Assembly: GCF_900187455.1 (NCBI RefSeq)
Contig: NZ_FYDX01000016.1
Location: forward strand, 62,001-126,000
Reading direction: 5' to 3'
Origin: Pseudomonas sp. Irchel 3E13
GTDB lineage: Bacteria; Pseudomonadota; Gammaproteobacteria; Pseudomonadales; Pseudomonadaceae
DNA length: 64,000 nucleotides
Part shown: positions 51,875 to 60,588 of the stretch, one piece after another
Layout: every line of letters begins with the position of its first letter
How positions within the stretch are numbered: the first letter of the stretch is position 1
Program-made: the position numbers and the translations under genes
Notes under the pieces: model-generated
Told to the model about the DNA's origin: nothing
What the model saw: the letters and a program-made list of their open reading frames with translations, nothing else
Databases searched by the model: none

Positions 51875-53368
51875 ATGACAATTCCGACCCGCGAACAATG
51901 GGAAACCCTCTTCCAGCAACTGCGCATCGAGGGGCGCGCCTTCATCGACGGTGAATACCTCGAAAGCGCCTCTGGCGAGACCTTCGACTGCATCAGCCCG
52001 GTGGACGGCCGTGCCCTGGCCGCCGTCGCCAGTTGCGATGCCGCCGACGCCGAGCGTGCGGTCGCTGCCGCGCGCCGCAGCTTCGACAGTGGCGTCTGGG
52101 CGCTCCAGGCGCCGGCCCAGCGCAAGCGCGTGCTGATCGCCTTCGCCGACCTGCTGCTGGCCAACGCCCGCGAGCTGGCGTTGCTGGATACCCTGGACAT
52201 GGGCAAGCCGATCGCCGATTCGCTGAGCATCGACATTCCCGCGGCGGCCAACGCCATCCGCTGGAACGCCGAGGCGATCGACAAGATCTACGACGAAGTC
52301 GCGCCGACCGCGCCTGACCAGCTTGGCCTGGTGACCCGCGAGGCGGTGGGTGTGGTTGCCGCCATCGTGCCCTGGAACTTCCCGCTGATGATGGCCTGCT
52401 GGAAACTCGGCCCGGCCCTGGCCACCGGCAACTCGGTGATCCTCAAACCGTCGGAAAAATCTCCGCTGACCGCCATCCGCATCGCCCAACTGGCGGTGGA
52501 AGCTGGCCTTCCGGCCGGTGTGCTCAATGTGCTGCCAGGTTTCGGCCACACCGTCGGCAAGGCCCTGGCCTTGCACATGGACGTCGACACTCTGGTGTTC
52601 ACCGGTTCGACCCGCATCGCCAAGCAACTGATGGTGTATGCCGGCGAATCGAACATGAAACGCGTCTGGCTGGAGGCCGGCGGCAAGAGCCCGAACATCG
52701 TCTTCGCCGACGCGCCGGACCTGCAGGCCGCGGCTGAAGCCGCCGCCAGCGCTATCGCGTTCAACCAGGGCGAGGTCTGCATCGCCGGTTCGCGCCTGCT
52801 GGTGGAGCGCTCGATCAAGGAGCAGTTCCTGCCGATGGTGGTGGAGGCGCTCAAGGCCTGGAAACCAGGCCATGCGCTGGAGCCGGAAACCCGCGTCGGT
52901 GCGCTGGTCGACACCACTCAACTGGACACCGTGCTTGGCTACGTCGAGGCCGGCAAGGCCGATGGCGCGACCCTGGTCACCGGTGGCCGCCGTGTGCTTG
53001 AAGACACCTGCGGCGTCTACGTCGAGCCGGCGATCTTCGATGGCGTGAACAACGCCATGCGCATCGCCCGCGAGGAAATCTTCGGTCCAGTGCTGTCGGT
53101 CATCACCTTCGACAGCGCCGAAGAAGCCATCGCCATCGCCAACGACTCGCCGTTCGGACTGGCCGCGGCGGTGTGGACCTCGGACCTTTCCAAGGCCCAT
53201 CGCAGCGCTCGCGCCCTGCGCGCCGGCAGCGTCTGGATCAACCAGTACGACGGCGGCGACATGACCGCGCCGTTCGGTGGTTTCAAGCAGTCGGGCAACG
53301 GCCGCGACAAGTCGCTGCACGCGTTCGACAAATACACCGAACTCAAGGCGACCTGGATCAAGCTCTAA
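51875..53368 (+). CDS. puuC: gamma-glutamyl-gamma-aminobutyraldehyde dehydrogenase
   Basis: NAD(P)-dependent aldehyde dehydrogenase, 497 aa. VVAAIVPWNFPLMMACWKLGPALATGNSVILKPSEKSP is the cofactor-binding block, LEAGGKSPNIVF carries the general-base Glu, and NQGEVCIAGSRLLVE the catalytic Cys. It follows the synthetase gene by 18 bp. It would oxidise the aldehyde formed after gamma-glutamylputrescine oxidation; no oxidase (PuuB) gene is in this cassette. Confidence 0.85.
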   Translation: MTIPTREQWETLFQQLRIEGRAFIDGEYLESASGETFDCISPVDGRALAAVASCDAADAERAVAAARRSFDSGVWALQAPAQRKRVLIAFADLLLANARELALLDTLDMGKPIADSLSIDIPAAANAIRWNAEAIDKIYDEVAPTAPDQLGLVTREAVGVVAAIVPWNFPLMMACWKLGPALATGNSVILKPSEKSPLTAIRIAQLAVEAGLPAGVLNVLPGFGHTVGKALALHMDVDTLVFTGSTRIAKQLMVYAGESNMKRVWLEAGGKSPNIVFADAPDLQAAAEAAASAIAFNQGEVCIAGSRLLVERSIKEQFLPMVVEALKAWKPGHALEPETRVGALVDTTQLDTVLGYVEAGKADGATLVTGGRRVLEDTCGVYVEPAIFDGVNNAMRIAREEIFGPVLSVITFDSAEEAIAIANDSPFGLAAAVWTSDLSKAHRSARALRAGSVWINQYDGGDMTAPFGGFKQSGNGRDKSLHAFDKYTELKATWIKL

Positions 53369-53382
53369 GGGAGGCTGGATCG

Positions 53383-54162
53383 ATGAAGCAGGATTTGCGC
53401 AAGACGCCGTTGATCGGCGTCACTGCATGCCGTCAGATGTTGGGCAACACTGCCTCCCACACCGTGGGCGACAAATACGTCGAGGCCGCCGCGTTTGCCG
53501 GCGTGCCGCTGATCCTGCCGGCGCTCACCGAGGCGCTGGACCCGCAGCGCCTGCTGGAACGCCTCGACGGCATTCTTTTTACCGGCTCGCCTTCAAATGT
53601 CGAGCCGCATCATTACAATGGCGCCCCCAGCGTCGAAGGCACCCGGCACGACGTGTTTCGTGACCGGCTGACCCTGCCGTTGCTGCAGGCGGCGATTGCC
53701 GCCGGCGTGCCGGTGTTCTGCATTTGCCGTGGTTTCCAGGAGCTCAATGTGGCCCTGGGCGGAAGCTTGCACCAGCGTGTCCAGGAGCTGCCCGGCTATC
53801 TGGACCACCGCGAGCCGCAGGACGCCCCGCTCGAAGAACAGTACAGCCCGCGTCACCTGGTGACGGTCGAACCCGATGGGAAATTCGAGCGACTGGGGTT
53901 ACCGCAGCAGTTCATGGTCAACTCGCTCCACAGCCAGGGCATCGACCGCCTGGCTGAGGGCTTGCGTGTCGAGGCATTGGCCCCGGACGGGTTGATCGAA
54001 GCAGTTTCCATGGAGGATGCGCCCGGCTTTGTGGTCGGAGTGCAGTGGCATCCGGAATGGCGTTATGCCGAAAACCCGGTTTCGTTGCGTCTTTTTCAGG
54101 CGTTCCGTGCAGCCTGTAATGCCTACGCCGGTGGTCAGCGCTACCGCGAGGCGAGCCTGTAA
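53383..54162 (+). CDS. puuD: gamma-glutamyl-gamma-aminobutyrate hydrolase
   Basis: Class I glutamine-amidotransferase-fold hydrolase, 259 aa, which frees GABA from gamma-glutamyl-GABA. The nucleophile Cys is in VPVFCICRGFQELNVALGG, and the catalytic His and Glu in VVGVQWHPEW. ATG at 53383 with GGAGG upstream; the longer open frame is out of the ALDH frame and is not used. It follows puuC by 14 bp. Confidence 0.88.
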   Translation: MKQDLRKTPLIGVTACRQMLGNTASHTVGDKYVEAAAFAGVPLILPALTEALDPQRLLERLDGILFTGSPSNVEPHHYNGAPSVEGTRHDVFRDRLTLPLLQAAIAAGVPVFCICRGFQELNVALGGSLHQRVQELPGYLDHREPQDAPLEEQYSPRHLVTVEPDGKFERLGLPQQFMVNSLHSQGIDRLAEGLRVEALAPDGLIEAVSMEDAPGFVVGVQWHPEWRYAENPVSLRLFQAFRAACNAYAGGQRYREASL

Positions 54163-54215
54163 CGCCTCGGGAGCGACGTTTGCGCCCAGGCCGATCCGGC
54201 AGATTCATTGAGTGC

Positions 54216-54233
54216 GGGCATCAATTGATGCCC
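54216..54233. promoter_or_regulatory. perfect 18-bp palindrome before the amino-acid permease gene
   Basis: GGGCATCAATTGATGCCC is perfectly self-complementary. It lies 35 bp before the permease start in a 105-bp gap after puuD. It could be an operator or an mRNA stem; no T run follows, so it is not a standard terminator. Confidence 0.5.
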
Positions 54234-54235
54234 TG

Positions 54236-54243
54236 AAAAACAA
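54236..54243 (+). promoter_or_regulatory. CA motif (Hfq/Crc-type) before the permease gene
   Basis: AAAAACAA matches AANAANAA, 25-32 nt before the ATG at 54268 and directly after the 18-bp palindrome. Confidence 0.4.
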
Positions 54244-54267
54244 TACCAATAGCGACGGCAACTACTC

Positions 54268-55821
54268 ATGAGCGATTTCCAGGCAAGCCTGACCCCGAGT
54301 ACGGCGGGGCAGGCTCGCGCAAGCGCCGGCACATCCGGAGCATCCAAGGGGCTGGCCAAGGGCCGGCTCGGACTGCTCGCCAGTATCGTGCTCGGCATCT
54401 CCACCATCGCCCCGGTGTACACCCTCACCGGCGCGCTGGGTCCAACGGTCCGCGAAGTCGGCGCGCACTTGCCGGCGGTGTTCATCGTCGGCTTCCTGCC
54501 GATGCTGCTGGTAGCCCTCGGCTATCGCGAGCTGAACGCGGCCGAACCGGACAGCGGCACCTCCTTTACCTGGTCGGCTCGCGCCTTTGGCCCGATGATC
54601 GGCTGGATCGGCGGCTGGGGCCTGGTTACGGCGACGACCATCGTGCTGTCCAACCTGGCCGGTGTGGCGGTGGACTTCTTCTATCTCTTCCTCGGGCAAC
54701 TCACTGGCAGCCACGAGGTGGCTGCGCTCAGCGACAACCTGCTGATCAACGTCATCACCTGTTGCGTGTTCATCGCCATGGCGGTGTGGATCTGCTGTCG
54801 CGGCATCGGCACGACCATGGCGGTGCAGTACGGCCTGGTGGCGCTGCAATTGTTGGTGCTGATAGGTTTCGCCATCGCGGCGTTCGGCGGCTCGACCCCC
54901 GAGCAACCGCCGATGAACTTCCAGATGGACTGGTTCAACCCGTTCGGCGTCGAGTCCTTCTCGGCCTTTACCGCCGGCCTGTCGCTGTCTATCTTCATCT
55001 TCTGGGGTTGGGACGTATGCCTGACCATGAGCGAAGAGTCGGTGGGCAGCGATGAAGTGCCTGGCCGCGCCGCGACCCTGACCGTACTGCTGATCCTCGG
55101 CCTGTACCTGGTCACCGCTATCGCCACGCTGCAATTCGCCGGTATCAGTGAAGTAGGGCTTGGCCTGGGCAATCCACGGATCCAGGAAAACGTCTTCGCT
55201 CACCTCGCAGGTCCAGTCATGGGCCCGCTGGCAATCCTGATGTCTATCGCCGTGCTGGCGAGTACCGCCGCGTCGCTGCAATCGACCTTCGTCTCCCCGG
55301 CCCGCACTCTGCTCGCCATGGGCTACTACGGCGCCGTGCCAGAGCGCTTCGCGCGCATCTGCCCGCGCTCGCAGACTCCGCGTTATGCCACCATCTGCGC
55401 CGGCATCGCCGCCGGTGTGTTCTACGTGACCATGCGCACCTTGAGCGAAAACGTGCTGGCGGACACCATCACAGCCTTGGGCATGATGATCTGCTTCTAC
55501 TATTCGCTGACGGCGTTCGCCTGTGTCTGGTACTTCCGCCACAGCCTGATGGACAGCGCGCGGCACTTCATGATGAGAGGCGTGTGCCCGTTGCTGGGCG
55601 GCGGGATTCTTTCGGTGATCTTCGTTCAGACCGCGATCGACAGCGCCTCGCCTTCGTTCGGCAGCGGTTCGCATGTGGGCGGGTTGGGGCTGGTGTTCGT
55701 GATCGCGATGATCATCCTGCTGCTGGGCATCGTCCTGATGCTGCTCTCGCGTCTGCGCGCGCCGGCGTTCTTCCTTGGCATGACGCTGCGCCGTCACGCA
55801 ACCATCCCCAGCCGCCGCTGA
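54268..55821 (+). CDS. APC-family amino acid/polyamine permease
   Basis: A 517-residue inner-membrane permease with about twelve spans. LGLLASIVLGISTIAPVYTLTGALGP is the first-span motif, and AAEPDSGTSFTWSARAFGPMIGWIGGW the second conserved block. As the last gene of the gamma-glutamyl cassette it would import putrescine or another substrate of the pathway (PuuP-like role). It is convergent with gmk. Confidence 0.85.
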   Translation: MSDFQASLTPSTAGQARASAGTSGASKGLAKGRLGLLASIVLGISTIAPVYTLTGALGPTVREVGAHLPAVFIVGFLPMLLVALGYRELNAAEPDSGTSFTWSARAFGPMIGWIGGWGLVTATTIVLSNLAGVAVDFFYLFLGQLTGSHEVAALSDNLLINVITCCVFIAMAVWICCRGIGTTMAVQYGLVALQLLVLIGFAIAAFGGSTPEQPPMNFQMDWFNPFGVESFSAFTAGLSLSIFIFWGWDVCLTMSEESVGSDEVPGRAATLTVLLILGLYLVTAIATLQFAGISEVGLGLGNPRIQENVFAHLAGPVMGPLAILMSIAVLASTAASLQSTFVSPARTLLAMGYYGAVPERFARICPRSQTPRYATICAGIAAGVFYVTMRTLSENVLADTITALGMMICFYYSLTAFACVWYFRHSLMDSARHFMMRGVCPLLGGGILSVIFVQTAIDSASPSFGSGSHVGGLGLVFVIAMIILLLGIVLMLLSRLRAPAFFLGMTLRRHATIPSRR

Positions 55822-55842
55822 GGCGGCCGGGGCGGCGAGGGC

Positions 55843-56463
55843 TCAAGCCAGCAGTTGCTTGAGCAGCTCGCCGTGGCGTTGTTGCTGGCTTTCGCGCTGC
55901 AGGCGATTGGCGCGGAACACCGCTTTCAAATCTTCCAGCGCCGTGGCGAAGTCGTCATTGATGATGACGTACTCGTATTCGTCGTAGTGCTTCATCTCGC
56001 TGACCGCTTCGCGCATCCGACCTTCGATGATTTCGTCACTGTCCTGGCCACGGTTGGTCAGGCGCTGACGCAGCGCCTGCTGGCTCGGCGGCAGGATGAA
56101 AATCGAGCGAGTGCCCGGCATCTGGTCGCGCACCTGTTGCGCACCTTGCCAATCGATTTCCAGGATCAGGTCATGGCCTTCATCAAGGGTCTGCTGCAGC
56201 GCACTGCGCGAGGTGCCGTAGCAGTTGCCGAAGACTTCGGCCTGCTCGAGGAAGTCGCCCTGAGCGTTCAGGCGGTCGAACTCGGCGCGGTCGACGAAGT
56301 GGTAGTTCACCCCGTCGTGTTCGCCCGGACGCATGGTCCGCGTGGTGTGCGAGACCGACACGCGAATGTGGTTCAGGTCGTCGGTCAGGGCCTTGACCAG
56401 GCTGGTCTTGCCGGCGCCGGACGGGGCCGAAATGATGTACAGGGTGCCGCTGCTGTGTTTCAT
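55843..56463 (-). CDS. gmk: guanylate kinase
   Basis: Phosphorylates GMP to GDP; 206 aa. P-loop APSGAGKTSLVKAL near residue 12, then SVSHTTRTMRPGEHDGVNYHFV (GMP-binding). ATG at 56463. It is normally followed directly by rpoZ and spoT in Pseudomonas, but here about 6.6 kb of other genes intervene. It follows yicC by 13 bp on the same strand. Confidence 0.98.
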   Translation of the reverse strand: MKHSSGTLYIISAPSGAGKTSLVKALTDDLNHIRVSVSHTTRTMRPGEHDGVNYHFVDRAEFDRLNAQGDFLEQAEVFGNCYGTSRSALQQTLDEGHDLILEIDWQGAQQVRDQMPGTRSIFILPPSQQALRQRLTNRGQDSDEIIEGRMREAVSEMKHYDEYEYVIINDDFATALEDLKAVFRANRLQRESQQQRHGELLKQLLA

Positions 56464-56476
56464 GATGGGGGTGGCC

Positions 56477-57340
56477 TTACTCGATGTTCTGTACTTGTTC
56501 ACGCATCTGCTCGATCAGAACCTTGAGGTTGACCGCCGATTGGGTGCTGCGTGGGTCGAAGGCTTTGGAGCCCAAGGTGTTGGCTTCGCGATTGAGCTCC
56601 TGCATCAGGAAGTCCAGGCGCCGGCCCGCTGCACCGCCGGACTTGAGCACCCGACGCACTTCGGTGACGTGCGTGCTGAGACGGTCGAGCTCCTCGGCGA
56701 CATCGCTCTTCTGCGCCAGCAGGACCATTTCCTGTTCCAGGCGTTGCGGGTCGAGTTCGGCCTGCATGTCGCTGAAGCGGTCGAGGATCTTCTGCCGCTG
56801 GGCGGCGAGCATCTGCGGCACCAGCGCGCGCAGGGTGGTGACTTCCTGGCTCATGCTGTCCAGGCGCTCGTTGATCAGCCGGGCCAGTTCCGCGCCTTCG
56901 CGGTTACGGCCATTTTTCAGCTCCTGGAGCGCCGCGTCGAACAGCTCGATGGCTTCGACGTTCAAGGCTTGCGGGTCGTTGGCATCGGCGACCAGCACGC
57001 CGGGCCAGGCCAGCACTTCCAGGGGATTGAGCGGTGCTGGCTGCTTGATCAGGCTGGCCACGGTCTCGGCGGCGGCCACCAGTTGCGCGGCGCGCTCACG
57101 GTCCACCTGCAACGGCTTGCCGGCGTTTTCTTCGTTGAAGCGCAGGGTGCACTCGACCTTGCCGCGGGAAATCCCCTGGCGCAGCGACTCGCGGATGGCG
57201 CCTTCAAGATCGCGGAAGGCTTCCGGCAGGCGCAGGTGCGGCTCAAGGTAGCGATGGTTGACCGAGCGCAGTTCCCATATCAGGGTGCCTTGGGTCCCGG
57301 CTCGTTCGACACGAGCAAAGGCGGTCATGCTGTGCACCAT
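56477..57340 (-). CDS. YicC-family protein
   Basis: A 287-residue YicC/YloC protein; E. coli YicC is an endoribonuclease or RNase adaptor. It has the N-terminal MVHSMTAFARVER motif, ELRSVNHRYLEPHLRLPE, and the C-terminal GRRLDFLMQELNREANTLGSKA. The start is chosen at 57340 from this conserved N-terminus; the frame extends 66 residues upstream without homology. It is upstream of gmk, and divergent from rph. Confidence 0.93.
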   Translation of the reverse strand: MVHSMTAFARVERAGTQGTLIWELRSVNHRYLEPHLRLPEAFRDLEGAIRESLRQGISRGKVECTLRFNEENAGKPLQVDRERAAQLVAAAETVASLIKQPAPLNPLEVLAWPGVLVADANDPQALNVEAIELFDAALQELKNGRNREGAELARLINERLDSMSQEVTTLRALVPQMLAAQRQKILDRFSDMQAELDPQRLEQEMVLLAQKSDVAEELDRLSTHVTEVRRVLKSGGAAGRRLDFLMQELNREANTLGSKAFDPRSTQSAVNLKVLIEQMREQVQNIE

Positions 57341-57560
57341 GGGAAGTACCTCGCAGATAGATGAAGGGAAAGCCGACAGGCTGCAAAGGCGCAGGATTGT
57401 AACGCAGTGCGCTGCCGGCTCCCATAAACGGATGTGACAAACACTGCGCTGAACGCCGACAAAAACCTGTCGAAGCCTGATGTGCGCGGGGTTTGAGCCG
57501 TGCGACGGGCGGCGGGCGGGCCTTTCGCGCTCAGGCATGTCCAGTCGCGGCCTGGCGCTC

Positions 57561-57566
57561 TATAAT
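57561..57566 (+). promoter_or_regulatory. sigma70 -10 element of rph
   Basis: A perfect TATAAT lies 36 bp before the rph ATG. No strong -35 is visible at 17 bp spacing. Confidence 0.5.
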
Positions 57567-57601
57567 GCTCGGCAGATTCGAACCCAGTACAGGTATCCCC
57601 T

Positions 57602-58324
57602 ATGAAACGTCCAAGTGGTCGCGCTGCCGATCAGCTCCGCTCGATCCGCATCACCCGCAACTACACCAAGCACGCCGAAGGGTCGGTACTGGTTGAGTTT
57701 GGCGACACCAAAGTCGTCTGCACGGTCAGCGTCGAAAATGGTGTTCCACGCTTCCTGAAAGGCCAGGGCCAAGGCTGGCTGACCGCCGAGTACGGCATGC
57801 TGCCGCGCTCCACCGGTGAGCGTAACCAGCGCGAAGCCAGCCGTGGCAAACAGGGTGGCCGCACCCTCGAAATCCAGCGCCTGATCGGCCGCTCGCTGCG
57901 CGCCGCGCTGGACATGAGCAAGCTGGGCGACATCACCCTGTACGTCGACTGCGACGTGATCCAGGCTGACGGCGGCACCCGCACCGCGTCCATCACCGGC
58001 GCCATGGTTGCCCTGGTCGATGCGCTGCGTGTGGTCAAGAAACGTGGCGGCCTGAAAGGCGGCGACCCGCTCAAGCACATGATCGCTGCCGTTTCGGTGG
58101 GCATGTACCAGGGCGAGCCGGTCCTGGACCTGGATTACCTCGAAGACTCCGCTGCCGAAACCGACCTGAATGTGGTCATGACCAGCGCTGGCGGTTTCAT
58201 CGAAGTCCAGGGCACCGCTGAAGGCGCGCCGTTCCAGCCACAGGAACTCAACGCCATGCTGGAGCTGGCGCAGAAAGGCATGACCGATCTGTTCGAGCTG
58301 CAAAAGGTGTCGCTGGCTGACTGA
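57602..58324 (+). CDS. rph: ribonuclease PH
   Basis: Phosphorolytic 3' exonuclease that trims tRNA precursors; 240 aa. It begins MKRPSGRAADQLRSIRITRNYTKHAEGSVLVEFGDTKV and contains the phosphate-binding GMLPRSTGERNQREASRGKQGGRTLEIQRLIGRSLR. Full length, unlike the frameshifted K-12 allele. It is followed by a bidirectional terminator and the convergent crc gene. Confidence 0.98.
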   Translation: MKRPSGRAADQLRSIRITRNYTKHAEGSVLVEFGDTKVVCTVSVENGVPRFLKGQGQGWLTAEYGMLPRSTGERNQREASRGKQGGRTLEIQRLIGRSLRAALDMSKLGDITLYVDCDVIQADGGTRTASITGAMVALVDALRVVKKRGGLKGGDPLKHMIAAVSVGMYQGEPVLDLDYLEDSAAETDLNVVMTSAGGFIEVQGTAEGAPFQPQELNAMLELAQKGMTDLFELQKVSLAD

Positions 58325-58337
58325 GCCATCGCCCAAT

Positions 58338-58367
58338 AAAAAAGCCGACCCAAGGGTCGGCTTTTTT
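58338..58367. terminator. bidirectional terminator between rph and crc
   Basis: AAAAAAGCCGACCC (58338-58351) pairs with GGGTCGGCTTTTTT (58354-58367), with T runs on both strands, serving rph and crc. Confidence 0.95.
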
Positions 58368-58378
58368 GTGGCTGGCGA

Positions 58379-59158
58379 TCAGATCGTCAGCGTCCAGTCG
58401 TAGTCCACGATCAGCGGCGCGTGTTGCGAGAAGCGCGGCTGGCGCGGCAGGCGTGCGCTTCGTACGAAGCGGCGCAGGCCGGGGGTCAGCAACTGGTAGT
58501 CGAAGCGATAGCCCAGGTTGAGCATCTCGGCTTGTTCGTTATCTGGCCACCAGCTGTACTGGTCGCCTTCGCGGCTGACTTCGCGCAGGGCATCGACATA
58601 GCCCATGTTGCCGACGATCTCGTCCATCCACGCGCGTTCCGGGGCGAGGAAGCCTGGCGACTGCTGACTGTCGCGCCAGTTCTTGATGTCGAGCTTCTGC
58701 TGCGCCACGTACAGCGAGCCGCAATAGATGTATTCGCGGCGTTTGCGCCGTTGCTTGTCCAGGTACTTGGCGAAGTCGTCCATCAACTTGAACTTCTGGT
58801 TCAGGTCTTCATCGCCGTTCTGCCCGGAAGGCAGCAACAAGGTTGCAATACTGACTTTGTCGAAATCGGCCTGCAGGTAACGTCCGTAGCGGTCGGCTGT
58901 CTCGAAGCCCAGGCCGCTGATGACTGCCTTGGGCTGCAACCGCGAATAAAGTGCCACGCCGCCTTGGGCGGGTACTTCTGCGTCGCAGGCATAAAGGAAG
59001 TAGCCATCTAGCTGAAAAGCCGGGTCGTCGAGTTCAAAGGCCGAGGCGCGGGTATCCTGAAGGCAGATGACGTCGGCATTCTGAGCTTGCAGCCAGCTGA
59101 GCAAACCACGCTCGACCGCAGCCTGAATGCCATTAACGTTCACACTGATGATCCGCAT
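58379..59158 (-). CDS. crc: catabolite repression control protein Crc
   Basis: A 259-residue protein of the exonuclease III fold, which acts with Hfq as co-repressor of translation of catabolic mRNAs at CA motifs; it has no proven nuclease activity. It matches Pseudomonas Crc: MRIISVNVNGIQAAVERGLLSWLQ, DVICLQDTRASAFELDDPAF, and the C-terminal FSQHAPLIVDYDWTLTI. The start is at 59158, as the longer open frame only adds four residues. It lies between rph and pyrE, the usual Pseudomonas locus. Confidence 0.97.
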   Translation of the reverse strand: MRIISVNVNGIQAAVERGLLSWLQAQNADVICLQDTRASAFELDDPAFQLDGYFLYACDAEVPAQGGVALYSRLQPKAVISGLGFETADRYGRYLQADFDKVSIATLLLPSGQNGDEDLNQKFKLMDDFAKYLDKQRRKRREYIYCGSLYVAQQKLDIKNWRDSQQSPGFLAPERAWMDEIVGNMGYVDALREVSREGDQYSWWPDNEQAEMLNLGYRFDYQLLTPGLRRFVRSARLPRQPRFSQHAPLIVDYDWTLTI

Positions 59159-59239
59159 AAATGGCCCCAAAAATCACGTGCGTGTATGATACCCGAGCTC
59201 TACTCAATTAGCTAAATCCGTGGTAATCCGGGACTCTTC

Positions 59240-59881
59240 ATGCAGCCGTATCAGCGCGACTTCATTCGTTTTGCCATCGATCGCGGGGTTCTGCGCTTCG
59301 GTGAGTTCACTCTCAAGTCGGGTCGTACCAGCCCGTATTTCTTCAATGCCGGCTTGTTCAACAGTGGCTCGGCCCTGGCCCAGCTCGGACGTTTCTATGC
59401 GGCGGCGATCGTCGACAGCAAGATCCCGTTCGATGTTCTGTTCGGCCCGGCCTACAAGGGTATCCCCCTTGCCGCGGCGACCGCGGTGGCCCTGGCCGAG
59501 CAGCACCAGCTTGACGTGCCGTGGTGCTTCAACCGCAAGGAAGCCAAGGACCACGGCGAAGGCGGCAGCCTGGTGGGCGCGGCGCTGACGGGCGAGGTGC
59601 TGATCATCGACGACGTGATCACCGCAGGTACCGCGATCCGCGAAGTCATGCAGATCATCCAGGGCCAGCAGGCCAAGGCCGCTGGGGTGCTGATCGCGTT
59701 GAACCGCCAGGAGCGCGGCAACGGCGAGCTGTCGGCGATCCAGGAAGTGGAACGCGACTTCGGCATTCCGGTGGTCAGCATCGTTTCCCTGACTCAGGTC
59801 CTTGAGTTCCTTGCCGACGATCCGGCGCTCAAGCAGCACCTGCCGGCAGTGGAAGCCTACCGCGCCCAATTCGGCGTCTGA
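59240..59881 (+). CDS. pyrE: orotate phosphoribosyltransferase
   Basis: Makes OMP from orotate and PRPP; 213 aa. It shows FTLKSGRTSPYFFNAGLF, GPAYKGIPLA and VLIIDDVITAGTAIRE, the last being the PRPP signature. It is divergent from crc across 81 bp. Confidence 0.98.
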   Translation: MQPYQRDFIRFAIDRGVLRFGEFTLKSGRTSPYFFNAGLFNSGSALAQLGRFYAAAIVDSKIPFDVLFGPAYKGIPLAAATAVALAEQHQLDVPWCFNRKEAKDHGEGGSLVGAALTGEVLIIDDVITAGTAIREVMQIIQGQQAKAAGVLIALNRQERGNGELSAIQEVERDFGIPVVSIVSLTQVLEFLADDPALKQHLPAVEAYRAQFGV

Positions 59882-59885
59882 AATG

Positions 59886-59914
59886 AAAACGGGCCGCTTC
59901 AAGCGGCCCGTTTT
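59886..59914. terminator. bidirectional terminator after pyrE
   Basis: AAAACGGGCCGCTT (59886-59899) pairs with AAGCGGCCCGTTTT (59901-59914), with A and T runs on both sides, between convergent pyrE and the DUF799 gene. Confidence 0.95.
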
Positions 59915-59922
59915 CATTTGGC

Positions 59923-60588
59923 TCAGTCTTTTCCGTAGTTCGGCGAGCGGGGGCCGTAGAGGATGCCGCCGTTCTTGTACGGCGTCAGCAGACGGGCACC
60001 GGTGATCCCGGCAATCGGGTAGCCGGCATCGTCCTGCACGCTGCTGATGATCTGATTGACCGCAGCGGTGATCAGCAGGCCGATAATCCCGCCTCCGCTG
60101 TTGTTCTGATTCTCCTGGCTCGAGGCCGTGGCCGCACCGGTCCACAGGGTCTTGCCGCTGCGCAGGTCGACCAGGCTGGCCTTGGCCGTCACGATGGTTG
60201 CGCTGCTGATGACCATGTAACGCGTGCCATAGTCACTCACGGTGACATACAGCGCCGCGTCCGCACCGAAGATGTCGTGCAGCTTGTTGGTGGGCAACTG
60301 GTGGATGTCGCTGGGCGTGGTCATGCCGTTCTGACGGAAGGTCTCATCAACCAGCGCCACCGGCAGCACGTAATACCCGGCTTCGGCCAGCGGATAGGTC
60401 ACGTTCGACAGCATGCTGTAGGTCGCCTTCACATCCGGCGACTCGTTCAGCGGCGGCAGGATGAGAATCGAGCGCGGGTTGGCCTGCTTGTATTCCGAGT
60501 AATCGACGCTCTTTTGCTGGTGAGCGCAGCCGGCGAACAGCGCGAGGATGCAGGCGCTCGCCGCCAGTTTGAACAGACGCTGGATCAT
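59923..60588 (-). CDS. GNA1162/DUF799-family lipoprotein
   Basis: A 221-residue lipoprotein: MIQRLFKLAASACILALFAGC with lipobox Cys at 21. Family blocks NPRSILILPPLNESPDVKATYSMLS, YPLAEAGYYVLPVALVDETFRQNGM and FGADAALYVTVSDYGTRYMVISS match the DUF799/GNA1162 group, whose Neisseria member is a vaccine-candidate surface lipoprotein. Its start overlaps the DUF4810 gene by 4 bp. Last gene of the three-lipoprotein operon. Function unknown. Confidence 0.88.
   Translation of the reverse strand: MIQRLFKLAASACILALFAGCAHQQKSVDYSEYKQANPRSILILPPLNESPDVKATYSMLSNVTYPLAEAGYYVLPVALVDETFRQNGMTTPSDIHQLPTNKLHDIFGADAALYVTVSDYGTRYMVISSATIVTAKASLVDLRSGKTLWTGAATASSQENQNNSGGGIIGLLITAAVNQIISSVQDDAGYPIAGITGARLLTPYKNGGILYGPRSPNYGKD

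Noticed and set aside
50681..53320. Long open frame of 879 codons antisense to the puuA- and puuC-type genes
   Set aside because: High GC with strong third-position bias leaves antisense frames open; it has no family resemblance and both sense genes are clearly real.
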